Shown here: positions 54,261-64,000 of the stretch, one piece after another
Layout: every line of letters begins with the position of its first letter
Numbering within the stretch: position 1 is the first letter of the stretch
NCBI GenBank assembly: GCA_022432975.1
Contig: CM039511.1
Coordinates: forward strand, 19,680,557-19,744,556
Origin: Begonia masoniana
Lineage: Eukaryota; Streptophyta; Magnoliopsida; Cucurbitales; Begoniaceae
Direction of reading: 5' to 3'
Length of the DNA stretch: 64,000 bases
Notes under the pieces: generated by a model
Told to the model about the DNA's origin: nothing
Seen by the model: the letters and a program-made list of their open reading frames with translations, nothing else
Databases searched by the model: none
Position numbers and translations under genes: made by a program

Positions 54261-56340
54261 CAGTTTAACTCTTGTGTTTTGTCTGGTTATACCATCTTGC
54301 TAGTGGAATGGAAAAAGGGAAATTAGTAAAAGCAAGAGAAAAATGCATAAATGTACTTCATTTTCAACTCCAAGGGTGAGCTGCAAGCTTCATTTTCCTC
54401 TAATGTTTTTTATTTAAAAAAAAATGAATGAGAAATTACCCAAGGAAAGTGATTTTGTGGATTAAAATGTCGAAACAATGATTTAAATAAATAAAATTAT
54501 TAATGATTATGACTTTTAAAGATTTAAGTTATTGGGTTAAAAAGAATTTAAATTATTTTATCGCATTTTAACCAAAAAAATAATCATTTTTAACTAGCAA
54601 TCTCGCTGTCAGAAATAAATTAAAAAACAAAACAGTATGCAACAATCTTAGTCGAGAGAACGTTGAATAAAATTTGACCAAAACCTGACTAGCTTTGCCG
54701 GAGAAAGCTTGAAAAATCCCAAATTACAAACAAAGAAGCTCAAAAAAGCTTGTGTTTAGTCCAATGTCATTCTGCATGTTCCGGAATAAGCTTTGTCAAT
54801 ATGTCTGGCAGTACTTTTAATCTTAGCAGTGTGATCATTAATGCTTATAGTTCGAGAGAGATTAACTTAATTTCAATCCAAAATATTTAACTTTTTAGAT
54901 CAAACGGAATTTGACCTCTTAAGTTTGAAGTTTTGTGTCATTACTTTAACCTCAACAAGACCATCAAGTATAAGTTTACCATATGGCCGAATACGAACAT
55001 TGGTAATGATGATTAAATACTCTTCATTTTAAAAGTTTAATTCTCGCGAGGTAGCAATTTGTTATTGAGTTAGTGGGAGTGATGGAGGATAAAAGGAAAG
55101 CTTGGAAGGGACAAGAATTATCATTGATCTTTTTTAGCATCAGAAAGCACAAAGAAAGGTATATTCCAGGTTTGTATATTTTTCTCGACATATGATTAAG
55201 TTAGCTAAGGTAATTTCCAAGTTCAAATGTAGTTGGTAGAGTTGTGGTAGTTTTTTTTCGAGTTTGCTATGCATCACACTATTATAGCAGACTCAGTTAC
55301 TGGCTGTTGAATAATACTGACGGTTGAATAATGACTATAGGTGAGGCATAAATAGAACATGTATGAATAGTGTATATCATGATTTGGTTTAAGAAAGAGA
55401 TCACAATTTCAGAATAACATGTCAAATTGTGGAGATGGTGCCCTATATTGAGGTAATCGGACTCAACTGATAGAATTGTAAGTTTAAAAAGCACTCGAGG
55501 CCTAATATTTGCTTTAGACGAACGAGTGTGAAGTTAAATTTTATTTTTGAAAAATTTGTTTGCAATGAGATTAATTGGCTTATATTGTAATGCTTGTGAT
55601 TGCTCTTATGTCGTGATAGCTTTGATATCATGGCAACTTGATGATGAAGATCTTGAACCATAGAAGCATTAGAGGCCTCTTAGTGTTGTATGGTTTGAGC
55701 TTGAAGTCATAGGTTACACTAATCCATTTTCAGCTTATGGAGAAATGGCTTTTCTTTTAATTCAAAGTATATATATTAAGCACTTGCAGGTAAGTATTGG
55801 GATACCCAAATTCTTCCAAAAACTCGATTGAAAAGTCACGAGGGGATGGAGGAAATGTAAATGTTTTGGGATTTTTGATTTCTCCTCTACAGTTGAAGGT
55901 TTACCAGTTGATTTTTAGTTGATTCTGCAGGATCTAATGCAAACCCGCATTGTCTTTACTTATCACAGCTATAATTCTAGTTGCCATGATCAATAATTAT
56001 TCTCGGCTTCTGGTCATGAAAACATGGGTCGAGGCATTAATTATGAAAATTGTCTTGACAAATACATTACGATCAATAGGAAAACTGTTAGCTTAAGTTA
56101 TATTGAGCTAACAGTTTTCCTATTTTTGATGATGACAATTATGATTAATTTTTAGATATTTTTAATCATACACTCCCCTTTAATAAATGGAATTGTCCCC
56201 TTTATTTCCAAGAATTTGGACAGAATTTTTCATATAGGCAACGGAGAAGGAAGTCGTTGATAGGAAAATAAAGAGAGGAAGAAGGAAGAAAAGAGGGAGA
56301 AGCTGTAGGAGTAGGAAGGAGGAGAAGGAGAATTCTAAAG
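54261..56340. other. AT-rich spacer without recognisable genes
   Basis: 2 kb without a credible ORF. It contains a perfect 19-bp inverted repeat at 56075-56124 and a purine-rich strand at 56225-56345. Otherwise nothing stands out. Confidence 0.4.
56075..56124. repeat. Perfect 19-bp inverted repeat with 12-nt loop
   Basis: Arms aataggaaaactgttagct (56075-56093) and its complement (56106-56124) are identical. Confidence 0.85.
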
Positions 56341-56621
56341 AGAAAAGTAGGGTTGAGAAATAAAAATCATTTCATTCATTCAATAATCATCATAATCTGT
56401 CTTTCAAAGTTACAATAATAGAACTTAAATAGTAAAAGTTATGATTAACCCTAAAAGATAATAAATTAACTTTAACTGAAATAAATAATTAAAATATATA
56501 AATAATAAAACTAAAATGTCCAAGATGTTTTCATCAACTCTCTTGGGGTAGGAGAATCTCCTAGTCAAGTTGACGGAACCACAAAGACAGTGAGCTGATC
56601 AATCACCTAACCATAAGCTAA

Positions 56622-56837
56622 GCGGTTAAACAATCTTCTTTCGACGTCCATAAACTTGTGCAACCCGAGGGCTGGATCAAGAATCTTTCTGAACTGCTCT
56701 GGAATTCGGTAAAGGCAGATCCTAATGATTCTGAAAGAACTTTAGAAGGTCTGGATCCAAGTACTGAAGTGTCTCTCTGGAAATCTATGTACAATCACTA
56801 TCTGGTTGATTCGCCTAACGAACTAGGAAGCGTTTAA
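56622..56837 (+). pseudogene. Orphan open frame resembling a terminal exon
   Basis: A 71-codon frame without a start codon (AVKQSSFDVHKLVQPEGWIK at its start, ending NHYLVDSPNELGSV then TAA). Composition looks like real protein, unlike the surrounding spacer. It may be a last exon, a gene fragment, or chance. No domain is recognised. It lies beside the C-terminal end of a minus-strand Gypsy integrase. Confidence 0.3.
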
Positions 56838-56849
56838 CCTCACCTTCAT

Positions 56850-59080
56850 TAATAAATACAACTTGTTAATCTAAAGTAGCATCAATTTTATTTTTATGTG
56901 TTGTGACATGAGATGTTGGAAAAGTAGAGTTAGCAGATGTAGGCTCAAAATCAATAGATGAAGGTAGAAAAAGGTCAGCAAATGGAATAAAAAGGCCTTT
57001 ATAAGCAAAAATTGGGTGGGAGATCAACGACATGCATTTGGGCCAATTCACTTTAGAATTTTAAAAGGACCAACACTACGAGCTTGTAATTTAGAACCAG
57101 ATCTAGATGAACGCCGCTCAGGGCGAACTTAAACCATAACATAATCTCCAATATTAAATTTAACGTGTTGTTTGTGTGAATCAGCTCATAATTATATGAT
57201 GCATTACTAGCCTCTGTTTGTTTATTGATGATCTCAACATGCAAATCATGAAGATATTGTGCAAAATTTTCGACCGACATAGATACACTAACATGCAATG
57301 ACACAGGGACGAGGTCTAAAGGCTTCCTATGTTTAGAAATATAAACAACTTTAAAAGGACTCATACCTGTTTCAAAGAGCTATATGCGATCTGGGTGGTG
57401 GGGAGACGATTAATAATATTTAATCCTATGTGTTCAATAATTTTTCTCGCTTGAGGAGTCTCTAGTGATTTTGGGTTTGGAGGCAAATGATTAAGGTGGA
57501 TTTTCTTTCCCTGGAATACAAAAGAACAAGAGTTTGATCGACCTTGGATAATGACATCCAAATCAAACAACCAAGGAAGACCGAGGATGACATGACTGAC
57601 ATCCATAAGAATGACATCGCACCAGAGTTGTTCTTTGTATTCAAGGAATTTAATGAGAACCAAACAACGCTCTTTCACCGATATGGAGGAAGTGTCAATC
57701 AATGAAACATTGTAAGGTTGAGGATGAGGAACTGGTTTCAACCCAAGATGGGATACAGTAGTTACTGATACTGCATTAATACAACTACCATTGTCCACAA
57801 TGATTTTGTAGTTTTTGTTATTGACTTTGATATATGCGTGAAAAATCGAATGACGATGCCAATCTTCAATGTCTTTGGGTTGGGTAAGCGTACATCTCAC
57901 TACGCTCAGTCGAGATGAATAGGAGGGAGTAGACATAGAAATGGGTCGGATACATCCAAAAAAGTTATCGTTGTCCAAATCCTCAAATTCTTCAAGGTTA
58001 GGTTCATAGACTTGTTCTTCACTTGTCTCTCCAACTGCATTTTCACACTCTTGTAAGACTAAGTTTCGGCTAGGGCAATTAGAGGAAATGTGACCAAAAC
58101 CCTTACAATTAAAACATTGTAAACGCGAAGAGCTTCGCAAATTGTCTATACTTTTTTCTTTGTTCTCTCCCACCAAAGGGGTATTATACGAAGGATGTCC
58201 TAGGAGAGACTTAGGAGTAACAGGAGTCGAGACTGAGGGAGGTCTATTGTCACCTCATTTGGAATACGGTATTTTCGTAACTAACTCATAGTCTCGAACT
58301 AAAGAATATGCATGATCTAGGGTGTTGACACCTCGAAGGATAAGCTGGCGTCTTAGATCAGTCAAAATCTGCTTAAAGTCATGGCTTTATCTTCCATAAC
58401 TTGACTTCTCATTCGAAAATCATCGAACTAGTTAACATATTCAATGACTGGTAGGTTGCCCTGGGCAAGGGCATTCCATTGGTCCAACAAATTGCCTCGG
58501 TAGGATTGGGGTAAATACTTCTCTTGAACTCGCCGTTTTATTTCTTCCCAACTTTAAACAGGAGGAGCAGAATATTTTTCAAGGAGATCTTCGACACTCT
58601 CCCAAAATAGTTGAGCAGTATCAGATAATTTTAAACTGGCGAATTGAACTCGTCGATTTTCAGGCACTCCATACCAAGAAAAAAATGATCCATATCTTTT
58701 ACCCACTGAGTGAAGATACAAGGATCCAAATTTCCATCAAAAGTAGGCGCATTTAGCTTGATATTCCTAAAGAGTTGTTCACCATGGAGATTAGGCGAAT
58801 GGTAATCTCGACGATTATGATTTTGATCACCTTCTCAACCGTAATCCCTATCTCTACGATTATGACCAAAGTGTCGTTGAGTATCTTGCCGATGATGTTG
58901 AAGCCTATTATTGAATACAACAGAATTATCTGTATCCGAGGAATGAAAACTTTGTTCCGCATTGTTTAACATATTTTCTAAGTTTCTGTTTGCTTCGCGA
59001 GTAATAGTCAATTCACTTTGGAAGGTAGCTAATTGTTCTTAAAATTGTTTTTGGTTGTTAAGCAATTGTGTTAATTGTCG
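56850..59080 (-). pseudogene. Gypsy remnant with gag, protease and integrase tail; RT and RNase H deleted
   Basis: Minus strand. Gag fragments run from about 59000 to 58180 with frame breaks. An open frame (58176-57361) carries the knuckle CFNCKGFGHISSNC and a retropepsin-like domain with YKIIVDNGSCINAVS and VILGLPWLFDLDV. The frame ends at 57361, and the next segment (57364-57053) is already the integrase C-terminal part (MSPFKVVYI, KPLDLVP, FAQYLHDLH). Reverse transcriptase, RNase H and the integrase core are missing. A tail continues to about 56866. The lineage is uncertain; the protease resembles DGGS-type Gypsy proteases. Confidence 0.8.
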
Positions 59081-59182
59081 ACAAATGGTTGTTATGATTA
59101 GACGCCCTAATCCACTTGTAACGAACGATCAGGAATACGAAAAAGAAATAACACACAGATTTATAGTGGTTCACTTTCTGAC

Positions 59183-59410
59183 ATGCCTAGAAGGCCTGTC
59201 ACGAGATCACAAACTCGGGCCCATAATTTAGTCACTCGATGTTCTAATGATTTTTCTCTTTTTGCAGGGTTTGACCCCATCATGGACTTCACTTGGGAGC
59301 CGACCTCGAAAGATGTGGAGAAACCTTGTCATGTCCTTCAGTGGAACATTCACACGGAGCATTCAAGCAGCCCAATGAGAATTTGTCTTCCCGGGCCCTT
59401 AAACGTGTAA
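59183..59410 (+). pseudogene. Short frame, possible Gypsy polyprotein tail
   Basis: A 75-codon frame opens MPRRPVTRSQTRAHNLV. A TRSQ/TRSR-type basic motif is common at the ends of Ty3 polyproteins. The rest has no recognised domain. Sequence after it (59411-59517) is AT-rich and non-coding. Confidence 0.3.
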
Positions 59411-59517
59411 TTTTAATTTTTAAACTCATCGGCATACATTAGCCTTTTTGTAAGGATATTTTATTATTGCATATCATGTATTAGAATGTGTGGTTAGGGT
59501 TAGATGATTGTGGTGGA

Positions 59518-62500
59518 TGTTGGGTTGAAGAATTATTCAACCAATTATTCAACCAAAGGAAAGAGCCTCGACAAATCAAGCCCAAGAAAAGCCTTAGCCC
59601 GAAGAAGAGCCCACTTGTGAAGGTATGATTTTGCAGGTACATGAGTTAGTGGAGGCATGGATAAAAGAGTTGGCAAAAATTCAACCTTTGATTAAGTCAT
59701 GGCGCGGCTCAATCCTCAGCATACACCTGGCGTGCGCGCGGGCTGGCTGATGGCGGGTGCGCAGGAAGCTGGGAACGGTTCGATGAGGTGGGCGCCAGAA
59801 CCATTGGATTGCGCCTACTCGGGTGGAGGGTTGCGCGTGCTGATGAACTCCAGCTGGCGCGTGCGGCAGCGCCCGATTGGTGGATGGTGCACGCCTCGGC
59901 TTGCTTCTCCTAGCCACCCGATCACTTTTAATCAATGGACACCATTTCAATTCCAAACCCTCATCCACCTTAGGTTGCCTATTTAAGCATTGCATTGGTG
60001 TGTGTAAAATACTTTTTGCCAAATTTATAAAACTACTATTTCCCTACTCCAAGGTTATGTGCCTTTGGTGTTTTTCCTTGGTTCTTTGAGTCAAGTGGAG
60101 TAGCCCTCCATTGTGAGCCTAGCTCCGAGTTGCTAGGTTAACTCTTAGTTATTCCCTTGCCTTTTCCATTGGGATTAGGAGTTGAGGACAAAAACCTAGG
60201 CCCTAGGTGGTCGTTTTTCCTCAGGGAAAATTGTTTATCCAAGAGCGTAAAACGTAAGATAGTTCTTTGGATCCGTCGAAGGTATTTTCGTTTCTAGTAT
60301 TTCTATCACATTTCACACACTTCTCACCCTTTAATTTCGGCATTCACTCCACACACATCACTCTTTAATTCCTTACATTTTCCTTCTATTTATCATTTCT
60401 CATTTCAACACCATTTCACACACTCTTTCTCTTCATCTCCTTATTTTATTTTTCTTCACATTTCATGCCTTCACCATGCATCCGGTCGCTAAACGACAAA
60501 ACATATTTTACATCTTCCGGTCGCTAAACGACAAAACATATTTTACATCTTCCGGTCGCTAAACGACAAAACATATTTTACATCTTCCGGTCGCTAAACG
60601 ACAAAACATATTTTACATCTTCCGGTCGCTAAACGACAAAACATATTTTACATCTTCCGGTCGCTAAACGACAAAACATATTTTACATCTTCCGGTCGCT
60701 AAACGACAAAACATATTTTACATCTTCCGGTCGCTAAACGACAAAACATATTTTACATCTTCCGGTCGCTAAACGACAAAACATATTTTACATCTTCCGG
60801 TCGCTAAACGACAAAACATATTTTACATCTTCCGGTCGCTAAACGACAAAACATATTTTACATCTTCCGGTCGCTAAACGACAAAACATATTTTACATCT
60901 TCCGGTCGCTAAACGACAAAACATATTTTACATCTTCCGGTCGCTAAACGACAAAACATATTTTACATCTTCCGGTCGCTAAACGACAAAACATATTTTA
61001 CATCTTCCGGTCGCTAAACGACAAAACATATTTTACATCTTCCGGTCGCTAAACGACAAAACATATTTTACATCTTCCGGTCGCTAAACGACAAAACATA
61101 TTTTACATCTTCCGGTCGCTAAACGACAAAACATATTTTACATCTTCCGGTCGCTAAACGACAAAACATATTTTACATCTTCCGGTCGCTAAACGACAAA
61201 ACATATTTTACATCTTCCGGTCGCTAAACGACAAAACATATTTTACATCTTCCGGTCGCTAAACGACAAAACATATTTTACATCTTCCGGTCGCTAAACG
61301 ACAAAACATATTTTACATCTTCCGGTCGCTAAACGACAAAACATATTTTACATCTTCCGGTCGCTAAACGACAAAACATATTTTACATCTTCCGGTCGCT
61401 AAACGACAAAACATATTTTACATCTTCCGGTCGCTAAACGACAAAACATATTTTACATCTTCCGGTCGCTAAACGACAAAACATATTTTACATCTTCCGG
61501 TCGCTAAACGACAAAACATATTTTACATCTTCCGGTCGCTAAACGACAAAACATATTTTACATCTTCCGGTCGCTAAACGACAAAACATATTTTACATCT
61601 TCCGGTCGCTAAACGACAAAACATATTTTACATCTTCCGGTCGCTAAACGACAAAACATATTTTACATCTTCCGGTCGCTAAACGACAAAACATATTTTA
61701 CATCTTCCGGTCGCTAAACGACAAAACATATTTTACATCTTCCGGTCGCTAAACGACAAAACATATTTTACATCTTCCGGTCGCTAAACGACAAAACATA
61801 TTTTACATCTTCCGGTCGCTAAACGACAAAACATATTTTACATCTTCCGGTCGCTAAACGACAAAACATATTTTACATCTTCCGGTCGCTAAACGACAAA
61901 ACATATTTTACATCTTCCGGTCGCTAAACGACAAAACATATTTTACATCTTCCGGTCGCTAAACGACAAAACATATTTTACATCTTCCGGTCGCTAAACG
62001 ACAAAACATATTTTACATCTTCCGGTCGCTAAACGACAAAACATATTTTACATCTTCCGGTCGCTAAACGACAAAACATATTTTACATCTTCCGGTCGCT
62101 AAACGACAAAACATATTTTACATCTTCCGGTCGCTAAACGACAAAACATATTTTACATCTTCCGGTCGCTAAACGACAAAACATATTTTACATCTTCCGG
62201 TCGCTAAACGACAAAACATATTTTACATCTTCCGGTCGCTAAACGACAAAACATATTTTACATCTTCCGGTCGCTAAACGACAAAACATATTTTACATCT
62301 TCCGGTCGCTAAACGACAAAACATATTTTACATCTTCCGGTCGCTAAACGACAAAACATATTTTACATCTTCCGGTCGCTAAACGACAAAACATATTTTA
62401 CATCTTCCGGTCGCTAAACGACAAAACATATTTTACATCTTCCGGTCGCTAAACGACAAAACATATTTTACATCTTCCGGTCGCTAAACGACAAAACATA

Positions 62501-63123
62501 TTTTACATCTTCCGGTCGCTAAACGACAAAACATATTTTACATCTTCCGGTCGCTAAACGACAAAACATATTTTACATCTTCCGGTCGCTAAACGACAAA
62601 ACATATTTTACATCTTCCGGTCGCTAAACGACAAAACATATTTTACATCTTCCGGTCGCTAAACGACAAAACATATTTTACATCTTCCGGTCGCTAAACG
62701 ACAAAACATATTTTACATCTTCCGGTCGCTAAACGACAAAACATATTTTACATCTTCCGGTCGCTAAACGACAAAACATATTTTACATCTTCCGGTCGCT
62801 AAACGACAAAACATATTTTACATCTTCCGGTCGCTAAACGACAAAACATATTTTACATCTTCCGGTCGCTAAACGACAAAACATATTTTACATCTTCCGG
62901 TCGCTAAACGACAAAACATATTTTACATCTTCCGGTCGCTAAACGACAAAACATATTTTACATCTTCCGGTCGCTAAACGACTCACTTTACACTTGTGCA
63001 TTTAGTTATATTTCTTGTCATTTTCTTCTTTTCATCTTCAGTTTTGACAACACTTCCACCCGAGCACCTTTTTGAATATTTTGTGGGTTATACAAGGACC
63101 CTTTTCTAAGGGATTTCGTGTCA
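59518..63123 (+). repeat. LTR-like block ending at a primer site and containing a satellite
   Basis: The right end is supported: ...gatttcgtgtca followed two bases later by TGGTATCAGAG (63126). A TATA-like box (cctatttaag) lies at about 59978, consistent with plus orientation. The left end is a guess (tgttgggttgaagaatt at 59518). If correct, the block is 3.6 kb, of which 2.5 kb is the 35-bp array. Open frames near 59690-60090 are GC-richer but overlap on both strands and have no domain. Confidence 0.45.
60482..62982. repeat. 35-bp satellite, 71 full tandem copies
   Basis: The period is exactly 35 bp. Units begin ccggtcgctaaacgac at 60482, and the last, partial unit begins at 62967. (62967-60482)/35 is 71. 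I noticed no sequence variant between units. The unit shares the aaacgacaa core with the 78-bp satellite and with irregular repeats in the solo LTRs. Confidence 0.97.
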
Positions 63124-63125
63124 AG

Positions 63126-63137
63126 TGGTATCAGAGT
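63126..63137 (+). other. Primer-binding site after the satellite-bearing LTR
   Basis: TGGTATCAGAGT, complementary to tRNA-iMet, two bases after the putative LTR end. Confidence 0.7.
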
Positions 63138-63526
63138 CAAAAGGCTTCCCACGATGCATTTTAGTTGTCTTGGCAATAGCTAAAATTTGACATAAAACCG
63201 GGATAGCGGCTCGTTTCATTTCTAACATTATTTCGGATCTATATTTTGTGCTAACTTTGTGCTAATTTAACCATTATATTTGCTGTCATTTTATTGCTGT
63301 TTATTACCTTGAAAATCATGTTAAAATGTGGTATGCATTAATGGAAGAAATTGGCCAAGGTAGGCATTCCTTTTCCTTGCATTTTATTCTTGGTTATTAT
63401 GCTTAATCTAGCTCGGTTTTTACATACCTCTTTGCCTCGGTTTTGCTAGATTGTTTGTTATATTTTGAACTAAGATTTGAATCTGAATATATGCTGAAAA
63501 TGGACTCAAAATCGGACTATTAAGGT
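63138..63526 (+). other. Leader region downstream of the primer site
   Basis: About 390 bp of non-coding sequence follows the primer site before another LTR starts. Its own gag is not reached within the window. Confidence 0.45.
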
Positions 63527-64000
63527 TGTAACGACCCCGGCCAGGAGCCGTCACGTGTTCATATTCTTTCAATAATCGTTTGCTTGACTTTTACTATTAT
63601 TACATTCACTTACTATCTCTCAACAGACTTTCACATTTTACATATACCCTTTTATGTTAAAAAAAAACTGGTAATAGAAACGCAGAACCATTAAGGAAGA
63701 CGAACCCTCTCGTGCCCGACTTCCCACGCCTCGTCGGCTCAACCTTCACAGAGTCGAGCGACTAGACCCGGTCATTGGCTTCTTGACAATTTCGGGAAAA
63801 GAGGAGGTGCCCTCAATTCTCTTAACTTAATACCACTCGGGTTTGCATGGGTTGCATGCGTTAACAACCCTCAGAAATTTAGTCGTCCGGTCATCACGTG
63901 CATTACGCGTGACTCGCTTAACATCGCCTAAAAGGAGACATCTTCCGGTGGGCACGTGGGTCTCGCGTGCTAAATTAAAACATCATCCGGTCGCTAGTCG
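63527..64000. mobile_element. Start of another Gypsy-type LTR, cut by the window edge
   Basis: It begins TGTAACGACCCCGG, as the other long LTRs do. By 63890-64000 it contains catcttccggtg, cacgtg and catcatccggtcgct motifs, as in the 3' portions of the minus-oriented LTRs. It is therefore probably minus-oriented. The other end is outside the window. Confidence 0.6.

Noticed and set aside
59681..60089. Overlapping ORFs on both strands in a GC-richer patch
   Set aside because: They are mutually exclusive, with no domain or splice support. The patch lies in a putative LTR near its TATA-like box.
60482..62982. Regular short repeats resembling a CRISPR array
   Set aside because: There are no spacers. 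Units are directly adjacent and identical, and the context is a plant nuclear genome.

Overview
This window looks like nuclear DNA of a dicot-like flowering plant. It is AT-rich, has spliced plant-type genes, and is filled with nested LTR retrotransposons that all use a tRNA-Met type primer site (TGGTATCA). I cannot name the species. Only two host genes are well supported: a five-exon GDSL esterase/lipase (5284-25754, plus) and a small NIMIN-like regulator with a terminal EAR motif (27782-28162, minus). Almost everything else is retroelement sequence, satellite arrays grown inside LTRs, or unannotatable AT-rich spacer.

Layout. 1-4309: a Ty1/copia element on the minus strand, cut by the window edge and carrying an internal partial duplication. 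5284-25754: the GDSL gene, whose third intron (6023-25066) is swollen to 19 kb by a nest. Copia-1 (6231-24382) holds a solo Gypsy LTR (6711-8711) and a complete Sirevirus-type Copia (11139-23451); the Sirevirus right LTR holds a second solo Gypsy LTR (20528-22688). The five exons still join into a 360-codon frame with all catalytic blocks.

28652-52566: one plus-strand Copia (Copia-3), stretched to 24 kb by three insertions. First is a 2.65-kb fold-back LTR element (28893-31543). Second is a 13.7-kb compound (32239-45917) of LTR-A, a 45-copy 78-bp satellite, a Tekay-like chromovirus with chromodomain, and LTR-C carrying a TRIM. Third is a 3.3-kb solo LTR (47529-50792) carrying another TRIM. 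52567-64000: spacer, Gypsy remnants, an LTR-like block with a 71-copy 35-bp satellite followed by a primer site, and the start of another LTR.

Main observation. Seven long Gypsy-type LTRs that differ in subfamily, strand and length share a gene-like layout: TATA box, leader ending at a GTAAG-type donor, a 45-50 nt middle exon-like block ending at a second donor, and a terminal block whose reading frame stops at a fixed place. The terminal block is exactly 47 nt in six copies and 53 nt in one. The middle/terminal junction is always in the same phase (G|GT). In the fold-back element the three blocks form an open frame from an ATG. This suggests the LTRs carry, or descend from ones that carried, a small spliced acidic-tailed ORF. 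The same LTRs also seem to be where the satellites arose, since arrays of 17, 35 and 78 bp share short motifs with irregular repeats in the LTR 3' portions.
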